Shown one piece after another: positions 1 to 5,902 of a DNA stretch of 5,932 bases. The stretch is from an uncultured Lachnospiraceae bacterium (GTDB lineage: Bacteria > Bacillota > Clostridia > Lachnospirales > Lachnospiraceae). Position 1 is the stretch's first letter, and each line of letters begins with the position of its first letter. The stretch covers positions 1 to 5,932 of the forward strand of contig CAJOLO010000097.1 of the NCBI GenBank assembly GCA_905235345.1, read 5' to 3'. Both the position numbers and the translations under genes were made by a program. The notes beneath the pieces are model-generated. The model did not search any database. It was not told where the DNA came from and saw nothing but the letters and a program-made list of their open reading frames with translations.

Positions 1-101
1 ATGTACCGCTGCGTGCGACAAGCAGCGAAAGCGTGCCTGTGATGGAACTGTATAATATGTACAATCCTGAAGATATAAACAAGAGTTTCGCAATCACCTA
101 A
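1..101 (+). CDS. C-terminal end of an upstream gene, possibly flagellar chaperone FlgN (partial)
   Basis: The frame starting at base 3 is open from the window edge to a TAA at 99-101. It gives a 32-residue tail that ends with Asn-Pro-Glu-Asp-Ile-Asn-Lys-Ser-Phe-Ala-Ile-Thr. The start lies outside the window. The other plus frames are interrupted by stops in this stretch, and the end of this frame falls 31 bases before the next start, so it is probably the gene just upstream in the same operon. I do not recognise the tail itself. In many Firmicutes the order is flgM, flgN, flgK, flgL, so FlgN, the export chaperone for FlgK and FlgL, is the natural guess from position alone. A different short flagellar protein is equally compatible with what is visible. 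Confidence 0.5.
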   Translation, partial: VPLRATSSESVPVMELYNMYNPEDINKSFAIT

Positions 102-116
102 TGGAACTTATATATA

Positions 117-126
117 GAGAGGAGAG
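117..126 (+). promoter_or_regulatory. Ribosome binding site of the first flgK
   Basis: The purine run GAGAGGAGAG lies before the ATG at 133, with GGAG at 121-124 and eight bases of spacing. It fixes the start of the first flgK. It also argues against the ATG at 101, which overlaps the preceding TAA but has no such site close upstream. Confidence 0.8.
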
Positions 127-132
127 ACGTAT

Positions 133-2016
133 ATGGCAACTACATTGGGGAATTTTTATGTTGGTGCGACGGGCATGCAGGCCAGTCAATATGCACTTAA
201 TACAACTGCACATAATATTACCAATGCGGGAACTGAGGGCTACTCCAGACAGCAGGTGCTTCTTACCGACCTTTCTTATACCAATATAGGCAATACTCCC
301 ATAGGAAAGAAACAGGAAGGACTCGGAACGAGAATAGCGGATGTCAGGCTTGTAAGAGATAGATTTGTTGATAAAGCATATCGTAATGAACTGGGAAGAG
401 AACAGTTCTATCAGACTAAGTATGATGTGGTTGCGGAGGTTGAGAATTATTTCGGAGAGTTGGAAAGCAGTGACTTCCGTACATATATGCAGAATCTTTG
501 GTCATCTGCTCAAGAGCTGCAGAAGGAATCCAACAGTATCGTAACAAGAAGCTCTTATATTGCAAGTGCGGTTGCATTTGTTGATCAGGCTAATGAAATC
601 TATAAGCAGCTTACTAATTATCAGAAGAACCTGAATACTGAGATTAAGGATCAGGTTGACAGGATTAATGAGATTGGTAATCAGATATATGAGCTCAATG
701 AAAAGATAGTCAAGGTGGAGGCGTCGGGTGTAGAAAGTGCCAATGATTACAGAGATCAGAGGGACGCACTTTTGGATGAGCTCGGAGGTCTTGTTTCGGT
801 AAGCTATAGGGAAAATGCAGATTCCGGCGTTGATGTATACATAGAGCATCGTTGTCTGGTAAGTATGGATAAAGTGTATCAGTTGGATGTAAGACCGGTA
901 AGTGATACTTGTGATTATTATATTCCCATATGGAATGATGGCGGAGATAAGAAACTGGCAGATCCGTTATTTAATGTACATGGTGAGCATATTAAGAGCA
1001 ATGATCCTGTATGGGATACGAATGCGGCAATAACATTGGCAAGAGTGCCTGATGCAGATGCAGGCACGGATGTGGGATCGCTTAAAGGAATTATCATGTC
1101 ACGAGGTGATTTTGTGGCGAATTATACAGATATTCCTGTTGCGCCTGAGATGCCGCTTAGACCGAACAGAGCTGATTATGAAACTGATGTGGAGTATCAG
1201 GATGCCGTTACGCAATATCAGACCGATTATGAAAAATATCAGGATGATTACGCTGTATTTTCCAAGAAAAGAGACTATTATAATTCGTATCTGGAGCCGT
1301 ATACAGTCAATAATATTATTGCACAGTTCGATCAATTGATACATGGAATAGTTACTAAAATCAATGATATATTGTGCCCCAATAAGGAGATTACTTTAGA
1401 TGACGGTTCTACAATGACAGTTCTTGACACTGAAAAAGCCGGATATGGTATGGGACAGAATAATCAAGAGCAGGGGACAGAATTATTTGTTCGTAATAAT
1501 GTATCAAGATATGCAGATGAAGTTACCGTAACATTGGCAGACGGGACAACGCAGCAGGTAAGAGAATATATTCCTGAGGATCCGGATAACTATTTTTCCA
1601 TGTATACTCTCGGCAATCTTAAGGTTAACAATGATCTTATCAAGAATCCCAGTCTCATGCCGCTCACTAATCTTCAGAATGAGGAATTGCAGGATGTTGC
1701 GGACAGGTTGATTCATGTATGGGATGAGGATTTTGCCACTCTTGGACCTAACAGCCTTGTGACCAATGATTTTATGGGATATTATAAGGAATTTATCGGG
1801 GATTTTGCCAATAAAGGAAGTACATATAACGGAATTGCCGAATCTCAGAACAAGTCGGTTACAGAACTTGAAAATCAAAGACAGACCGTGGTAGGTGTTT
1901 CTACTGATGAGGAACTCTCTAATCTGATCAGGTTCCAGCAGGGCTTTAATGCAGCATCCAGATATTTCTCGGTTGTTTCGGAGATGGTGGAGCATCTGAT
2001 TACAAAACTGGGCTGA
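133..2016 (+). CDS. flgK: Flagellar hook-associated protein 1 (FlgK/HAP1), first paralogue
   Basis: FlgK forms the first junction layer between hook and filament, outside the cell, after export by the flagellar type III apparatus without a cleaved signal peptide. The 627-residue protein has the rod/hook family N-terminal motif at about residues 22-42 (LNTTAHNITN, then GYSRQ). A long helical D1 region follows, including the family segment NDYRDQRDALLDEL (204-217) and GSLKGII (315-321). The C-terminal helix at 591-627 (TDEELSNLIRFQQGFNAASR, ending in ITKLG) is the usual FlgK end that packs against the N-terminal helix. An extra tyrosine-rich acidic stretch, about residues 327-385, interrupts the region between GSLKGII and the next D1 helix (NNIIAQFDQLIHGIVTKIND, 393-412). 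The start is set by GGAG eight bases upstream. A second flgK follows after 186 bases. The protein has cysteines at 241, 260 and 415. The family assignment is firm; the division of labour with the second copy is unknown. Confidence 0.95.
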   Translation: MATTLGNFYVGATGMQASQYALNTTAHNITNAGTEGYSRQQVLLTDLSYTNIGNTPIGKKQEGLGTRIADVRLVRDRFVDKAYRNELGREQFYQTKYDVVAEVENYFGELESSDFRTYMQNLWSSAQELQKESNSIVTRSSYIASAVAFVDQANEIYKQLTNYQKNLNTEIKDQVDRINEIGNQIYELNEKIVKVEASGVESANDYRDQRDALLDELGGLVSVSYRENADSGVDVYIEHRCLVSMDKVYQLDVRPVSDTCDYYIPIWNDGGDKKLADPLFNVHGEHIKSNDPVWDTNAAITLARVPDADAGTDVGSLKGIIMSRGDFVANYTDIPVAPEMPLRPNRADYETDVEYQDAVTQYQTDYEKYQDDYAVFSKKRDYYNSYLEPYTVNNIIAQFDQLIHGIVTKINDILCPNKEITLDDGSTMTVLDTEKAGYGMGQNNQEQGTELFVRNNVSRYADEVTVTLADGTTQQVREYIPEDPDNYFSMYTLGNLKVNNDLIKNPSLMPLTNLQNEELQDVADRLIHVWDEDFATLGPNSLVTNDFMGYYKEFIGDFANKGSTYNGIAESQNKSVTELENQRQTVVGVSTDEELSNLIRFQQGFNAASRYFSVVSEMVEHLITKLG

Positions 2017-2021
2017 TGACA

Positions 2022-2051
2022 GAACCGGTGCTTAATGCGTGCCAGCGGTTC
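2022..2051 (+). other. Stem-loop just after the first flgK
   Basis: GAACCG (2022-2027) pairs with CGGTTC (2046-2051). The stem continues after one G-G mismatch with TG/CA, closing around a loop of roughly 12-14 bases. It begins five bases after the stop codon. No T-run follows, so it does not look like a standard intrinsic terminator. It could protect the 3' end of the upstream message or cause partial termination before the internal promoter candidate. The pairing is seen in the sequence; the role is inferred. Confidence 0.45.
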
Positions 2052-2056
2052 GCAGT

Positions 2057-2082
2057 ATATCGAAAGCGTGTCTTAACGATAT
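2057..2082 (+). repeat. Small inverted repeat in the flgK-flgK gap
   Basis: ATATCG at 2057-2062 is the exact reverse complement of CGATAT at 2077-2082, with 14 bases between them. The CGATAT hexamer recurs at 2112-2117 as the core of the proposed sigma-28 -10 element. The short length means chance is a fair explanation. It could also be a weak hairpin or a second, poorer -10 element. Confidence 0.3.
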
Positions 2083-2090
2083 TCAGCTAT

Positions 2091-2117
2091 TAAGTAAAGA
2101 GTGAGTATTGTCGATAT
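2091..2117 (+). promoter_or_regulatory. Candidate sigma-28 (SigD/FliA-type) promoter for the second flgK
   Basis: TAAG (2091-2094) and GTCGATAT (2110-2117) are separated by 15 bases. The known sigma-D/sigma-28 pattern is TAAA, about 15 bases, then GCCGATAT, so the match is 3 of 4 and 7 of 8 with the expected spacing. A transcript would begin near 2124-2126 and leave a leader of about 80 bases before the ATG at 2203. Late flagellar genes, including those for hook-associated proteins, are commonly read by this sigma factor, which supports the call. A TAAA at 2095-2098 is a better -35 match but sits only 11 bases from the -10. No equally good site was found before the first flgK or flgL. Confidence 0.5.
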
Positions 2118-2189
2118 GTAAGTTAGCAGGTTATTACGGCAAATGCCGGATTGATTGTATCGAAGTATTGTAAAATGCATATTTGCAGC

Positions 2190-2196
2190 GGGAGGG
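2190..2196 (+). promoter_or_regulatory. Ribosome binding site that decides the start of the second flgK
   Basis: GGGAGGG lies six bases before the ATG at 2203. The same reading frame is open further upstream to a TTG at 2155. That TTG has no comparable site, and the 16 residues it would add do not resemble the FlgK N-terminus. Translation from 2203 gives MPSTFLGLNTGMSGL, which lines up with the family start. Confidence 0.85.
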
Positions 2197-2202
2197 ATTT
2201 AT

Positions 2203-4098
2203 ATGCCGTCAACATTTTTGGGATTGAATACGGGAATGTCAGGACTTAATTATTACCAGGCAACCCTTAATACAACAGCACATAATATATCCAATGCAGA
2301 TGCAAAGGGATATACCAGACAGACAGTTAATTCAAAAGCTTCTGTGCCGATTCGTGTTAACAGTGCTTATGGAATGATGGGTACAGGCGTGGAGATGACC
2401 GGTATCGAACAGCAGCGTAATGTATATTATGATACCAAGTATCGTGCTGCAGAGTCTAAGTATAGTGAATATGAAGCACAGAGGGAACAGATAACACAGC
2501 TTCAGACGTATCTGAACGAGATGCAGTCCGAGACCGGATATACCAAATTGTTATCGAAGCTTAGCAGTGCCATGCAGGATCTTTCATCCAGTCCTTCAGA
2601 TGCTACATATCGTACACAATTCATTCAGTCAATGGGTAATTTTGTGGATCTCGTTAAAGAGACAGCGACTAATTATCAGAACACACAGCGTGATATCAAT
2701 AATGAGGTGGCTGTACATGTTGATACAATTAACTCAATAGCTTCACAGATATATAGTCTCAATCAGCAGATTATGAATATTGAGACCAGATGGGGCAATG
2801 CCAACGACCTTAGAGACCAGAGAGAGCTTCTTGTAGACCAGCTCTCGGAGCTTGTCAATGTTACGGTGACAGAGGTTCCGATTACATATGGTCTTGGGGA
2901 GGATGCTACCAAGTCGGGAGCAAGTAGGTATGAGGTAAGAATAGGTAATACGGTTCTTGTTGACGAGATGGAATGTAAGCAGCTTAAGGTTGCCGCAAGA
3001 CAGGAGAAAGTTAACCAGAATGATATAGACGGATTATATGATGTATATTGGGCAGGATTAAACGGAACATTGGGAGAGAAGTTTAACTTTAACAGTGATA
3101 ATGTTACAGGAAGAATTAAAGGGCTGATGGAGGTACGAGACGGTAATAATTATAATCCGTTTTCCGGAACTATAACCTCTATGACCACGGGAACACCGGC
3201 CAGTGCAGTTGTTGAGCTTTCCACACCATTATCGGAGGATAAGCTTAATCTTCCGCCGGAGGGAATGATCACACTTAACTGCAGAGATTATTATTATGAT
3301 GGCTTTGAAGCGAATTATGATGCGGATCATAATCTTGTATCATTTACTTTTACCAATCTAACGATGCAGGGCGAGGATGGAAGAAGGATTCCTGCCGATC
3401 TCAATCCAGCATATGATATCGGGAAAGAAGCATCTATGGGTGAGAAGATTGACTGCATGGGAATACCTTATTACATGACAGAACTTAATGAATTTGTAAG
3501 AACATTTTCCAATTACATGAATGATCTGTTCACAAGTGGTGCGGACGCTAACGGTGAAGCAGGACTTGATTTCTTCACGGCACCTGATGTCGAAGGTAAG
3601 GATTTTGCTATCACAACAAGAGATGCCAATGGAGACATTGTGCTCCCCACAACGCTTAAGTCTTCGGACTCCGCATATTACAGACTGACTGCACTTAATT
3701 GGTCATTGAATCAGGATATAGTTAAAGACCAGAATAAACTTGTGGTGTCATATCAATCTGACATTGAACAGGGTAATAAAGAGGCTAAAGGGGTGCTTGA
3801 TAAAGTGATAGCCGGAATGAGCGACCGAAGTATGTACTCTCAGGGAACCCCTACACAGTTTCTGCAGGCTATAACTACATCTCAGGCGGTGGATATTTCC
3901 AAGTATGAATCATTTTCTAAAAATATGGATGAGGTATCAACTGTAATCAATAAGCAGAGACAGTCTGTATCGTCTGTTGACACCAATGAAGAAGCTGCCA
4001 GTCTTGTTATGTATCAGAACGGATATAATCTGGCCAGTAAGGTTATATCAATTCTTAATCAGGTGTATGATAAGCTGATAAATCAGACCGGAATTTGA
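2203..4098 (+). CDS. flgK: Flagellar hook-associated protein 1 (FlgK/HAP1), second paralogue
   Basis: This is a 631-residue FlgK-type junction protein, exported and assembled at the distal end of the hook. The N-terminal motif is at about 22-42 (LNTTAHNISNADAKGYTRQ). Then come helical D1 sequence with NDLRDQRELLVDQLSELVNV (201-220), RIKGLMEVRD (304-313), the helix ELNEFVRTFSNYMNDL (427-442) leading into a Gly/Asp-rich turn and GLDFFT, and the C-terminal helix VDTNEEAASLVMYQNGYNLASK (592-613), ending LINQTGI. Residues about 314-421 appear to be an inserted, probably beta-rich segment at the same place where the first paralogue has its tyrosine-rich insert. By eye, identity to the first copy is clear only in the terminal and central motifs, so the duplication is old. 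The start comes from GGGAGGG six bases before ATG 2203. It may be transcribed both from upstream and from its own sigma-28-like promoter. Cysteines are at 258, 360 and 418. Confidence 0.94.
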   Translation: MPSTFLGLNTGMSGLNYYQATLNTTAHNISNADAKGYTRQTVNSKASVPIRVNSAYGMMGTGVEMTGIEQQRNVYYDTKYRAAESKYSEYEAQREQITQLQTYLNEMQSETGYTKLLSKLSSAMQDLSSSPSDATYRTQFIQSMGNFVDLVKETATNYQNTQRDINNEVAVHVDTINSIASQIYSLNQQIMNIETRWGNANDLRDQRELLVDQLSELVNVTVTEVPITYGLGEDATKSGASRYEVRIGNTVLVDEMECKQLKVAARQEKVNQNDIDGLYDVYWAGLNGTLGEKFNFNSDNVTGRIKGLMEVRDGNNYNPFSGTITSMTTGTPASAVVELSTPLSEDKLNLPPEGMITLNCRDYYYDGFEANYDADHNLVSFTFTNLTMQGEDGRRIPADLNPAYDIGKEASMGEKIDCMGIPYYMTELNEFVRTFSNYMNDLFTSGADANGEAGLDFFTAPDVEGKDFAITTRDANGDIVLPTTLKSSDSAYYRLTALNWSLNQDIVKDQNKLVVSYQSDIEQGNKEAKGVLDKVIAGMSDRSMYSQGTPTQFLQAITTSQAVDISKYESFSKNMDEVSTVINKQRQSVSSVDTNEEAASLVMYQNGYNLASKVISILNQVYDKLINQTGI

Positions 4099-4167
4099 TA
4101 ACACCTGGAAGTAAAAGATTGCTTCAAGGATGAGCGATTAATAAGTGAGGTTAAAGGATTGACCGGA

Positions 4168-4175
4168 TAGGAGAA
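4168..4175 (+). promoter_or_regulatory. Ribosome binding site of flgL
   Basis: TAGGAGAA (core AGGAG, 4169-4173) sits about seven bases before ATG 4182. The 83-base gap after the second flgK contains no convincing promoter or terminator, so flgL is probably co-transcribed with it. Confidence 0.75.
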
Positions 4176-4181
4176 TGTATT

Positions 4182-5690
4182 ATGAGAGTTACGAATCAGA
4201 TGGTGACAAGCGGGTCACTCAGGAATATGCAGAAATCAATGCAGCGCGTTGATAATCTTAATAATCAGGTCACTACAGGTAAGAAGATATCGGCACCATC
4301 AGAAGATCCGGTTATTGCGATCCGTGCACTTAAGCTCCGTACAACGGTTGATCAATTGGATCAGTATAAGAACAAGAATATACCGGATGCTATGTCGTGG
4401 CTTGATACAACACAGACATCCATTCAGAATGTGTATGACAGACTGCAGGATGTGTATTATTATTGTGAGCAGGGTGCTCAGGATACATTTCAGACAAAAG
4501 ATCGACACACTATAATAGACGAGCTTCAGGAACTTAAGGATGCTATATATCGTGAGGGCGGTACGACTTATGCCGGAAGATATCTGTTCTCCGGATATAA
4601 GACAGAGACTAATCTTATATTTCAGGATAGTGCAGCCAAGGAGGGACTTTCTTATAATATTAATGAAAGTATCGACCCTGCTAAATTCGTCGGTAAGACG
4701 GTGGTGCTCAATGAGGTCAATGCCGATTCAATTAATGATATATTGACAGGTACGGAAACATATACAGCCCCCAGTACTAATTCAGTATACCAACTGAGAC
4801 TGGCATATAGTGATCTTGATAAAGGGAATGCAGATATTACTATAAATGTGCAAAATGCTGACGGGAGCACGACCATGCTCACGCCGGTTATCAAGTCTGT
4901 GGCTGATACAGCAACATATTATGATGTAACCGACGGAGGAGTTAATTATATTCCGGAAACGGGAGAACTGATTTTCGGAAAGAATTTATATAATTCGGTG
5001 AAAAATGCACAGAGCATTGATGTTAACTATAATAAGTCGCAGTTTGCTGTCGGAGATCTCAGACCGGAGATGTATTTTAATTGTACCCAGAGTGCACTTC
5101 AATCTGACGGAACAATTAAGAAAACCGAATTCACTGTGGATGAGGAAGGACAACCTATACAATATGAGGTTAATTTCAGTCAGTATATTACAGTGAATGC
5201 CCAGGGCAAAGATTTTATATTGCATGATATGGGTAATAAGATAGATGATCTTTCGAATTCCGTTCAGAGTGTTCTTGACGTTGAAGATACGATTTCGAGA
5301 CTTAAGGAGCTTAAGGAGGATCCGCAGTATAAGAATAATCCCAATGCGATGAAACAGCTTGATAAGATGCTTTCCGATGCGGATGTGGAGCTCGCACAGA
5401 AGCGTGAGAATATGCAGAAGCTGTTCGGAAATAATATGACTAATTTCCAGAATTTTATGGAGACGGTGAGCGCTGTTCAGGCTAAAGTCGGAACAACATA
5501 TTCTAAGCTGGAGCTTATAGAGACCCGAGTTACCGAGCAGTATGCAAACTTCAGGGAACTTAAGTCATCTAACGAGGATGTTGAGACTGAAGAGGCTGCT
5601 ATCGAGATGTATCAGGCGGAGCTTGTATATGAATCTGCTCTGGCTACTACCAGTAGTGTTATTAAGAAGACATTGTTGGATTATATTTAA
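4182..5690 (+). CDS. flgL: Flagellar hook-associated protein 3 (FlgL/HAP3)
   Basis: FlgL forms the second junction layer, on which flagellin polymerises, and belongs to the flagellin superfamily. The protein starts MRVTNQMV, typical of FlgL. The flagellin N-terminal signature is NLNNQVTTGKKISAPSEDP (25-43), and the FlgL-typical YLFSGYKTET is at 134-143. Residues about 200-345 look beta-rich and carry RPEMYFNC (294-301) and an IQYEVNFSQYITVNAQG segment (326-342). From about 350 to the end it is helical, with heptad-like charged stretches around 390-460, and closes with the flagellin-type C-terminus (ESALATTSSVIKKTLLDYI). At 502 residues it is much longer than the roughly 300 residues of the Bacillus and enteric proteins. 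The extra length is mostly in the middle, which would lie on the outer surface. Cysteines are at 95 and 301. It is the last gene of the visible operon and is followed by structured repeats, not by fliW. Confidence 0.95.
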   Translation: MRVTNQMVTSGSLRNMQKSMQRVDNLNNQVTTGKKISAPSEDPVIAIRALKLRTTVDQLDQYKNKNIPDAMSWLDTTQTSIQNVYDRLQDVYYYCEQGAQDTFQTKDRHTIIDELQELKDAIYREGGTTYAGRYLFSGYKTETNLIFQDSAAKEGLSYNINESIDPAKFVGKTVVLNEVNADSINDILTGTETYTAPSTNSVYQLRLAYSDLDKGNADITINVQNADGSTTMLTPVIKSVADTATYYDVTDGGVNYIPETGELIFGKNLYNSVKNAQSIDVNYNKSQFAVGDLRPEMYFNCTQSALQSDGTIKKTEFTVDEEGQPIQYEVNFSQYITVNAQGKDFILHDMGNKIDDLSNSVQSVLDVEDTISRLKELKEDPQYKNNPNAMKQLDKMLSDADVELAQKRENMQKLFGNNMTNFQNFMETVSAVQAKVGTTYSKLELIETRVTEQYANFRELKSSNEDVETEEAAIEMYQAELVYESALATTSSVIKKTLLDYI

Positions 5691-5710
5691 CGTAAACCGG
5701 TATCATATGA

Positions 5711-5769
5711 GCCTTCCCCCTAAGGGGGAAGGTGGCAGCAAATCTTTGATTTGCTGACGGATGAGGGAA
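5711..5769 (+). repeat. Twin-hairpin repeat element downstream of flgL
   Basis: Two perfect 9-bp hairpins with three-base loops stand side by side. CCTTCCCCC (5712-5720) pairs with GGGGGAAGG (5724-5732), and CAGCAAATC (5736-5744) pairs with GATTTGCTG (5748-5756). A tail ACGGATGAGGGAAA follows. The 3' GAGGGAAAG (5764-5772) is close to the reverse complement of the 5' CCTTCCCCC, so the whole may have poor terminal inverted repeats. From memory, elements with this GGAAGGTGGCAGC...GCTGACGGATGAGGG plan are scattered through many gut Firmicutes genomes; I cannot search here. No T-run follows either hairpin, so it is not a standard intrinsic terminator. It starts 20 bases after the flgL stop and could still mark or stabilise the 3' end of the operon transcript. 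The bases from about 5773 to 5808 show nothing I can interpret. Confidence 0.75.
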
Positions 5770-5808
5770 AGAAAAACCTTAAGTAAATAACATTGATTGC
5801 GAACAGAA

Positions 5809-5902
5809 ATATCTCAGACAGAGATGACCCCCACCTCTAAGCAAAGCGTAGGCGGGGGCAGGAAACTTGTCTCAGGCGGGGTTCAATCTCCGTCTGAGAT
5901 AT
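5809..5902. repeat. Large imperfect palindrome with nested hairpins (MITE/REP-like element)
   Basis: The outer arms at 5809-5825 and 5886-5902 are 17 bases each and pair at 16 positions, with one A-C mismatch. With one bulge and scattered mismatches the pairing can run on inward to about 5836 and 5874. Inside, CCCCCACCT (5828-5836) can alternatively pair with AGGCGGGGG (5850-5858), closing a small stem-loop. AGGCGGGG occurs twice (5850-5857 and 5874-5881), so the two folds compete. The element is visibly more GC-rich than the flagellar genes. It encodes no protein and looks like a non-autonomous repeat or a structured RNA. The pairing is seen directly; the label is an inference. Confidence 0.65.

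Noticed and set aside
51..56. TATAAT hexamer as a sigma-A -10 element for the first flgK
   Set aside because: It lies inside the upstream coding frame and there is no TTGACA-like element about 17 bases before it.
101..289. Open frame starting at an ATG that overlaps the upstream TAA (stop-start overlap)
   Set aside because: It is out of frame with flgK, mostly overlaps its conserved N-terminus, has no ribosome binding site close before it and gives no recognisable protein. The TAATG overlap is coincidental.
502..1995. Minus-strand open frames of 81-163 codons inside the first flgK
   Set aside because: They lie antisense to a clear FlgK coding frame and show no recognisable motifs, so they are shadows of the real gene.
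2108..2137. Sigma-A-type promoter TTGTCG and TATTAC in the flgK-flgK gap
   Set aside because: Both hexamers are weak matches with an 18-base spacer. The overlapping sigma-28 pattern is better and fits the biology.
2148..2197. GGA motifs in the leader and ribosome binding site of the second flgK as CsrA sites
   Set aside because: GGA is part of almost any Shine-Dalgarno site, and the upstream copy is beside a stem, not in a loop. The sequence alone does not support CsrA binding.
2155..2202. Upstream TTG extension of the second flgK by 16 residues
   Set aside because: There is no ribosome binding site before the TTG. GGGAGGG stands at the right distance from ATG 2203, and the FlgK family N-terminus begins there.
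4112..4170. Possible sigma-28 promoter in the gap before flgL (TAAA with GAGCGATTA, or TAAA with CCGGATAG)
   Set aside because: The first has a poor -10 (5 of 8) with 17-base spacing, and the second has spacing far too short.
5712..5732. Intrinsic terminator after flgL
   Set aside because: The stem is strong, but the bases after it are TGGCAGC with no T-run, so it fails the usual criterion. It is better described as part of the twin-hairpin repeat.
5542..5757. Plus-strand open frame running from the end of flgL into the hairpin repeat
   Set aside because: It overlaps the conserved FlgL C-terminus in another frame and ends in the repeat. No ribosome binding site or family motif supports it.
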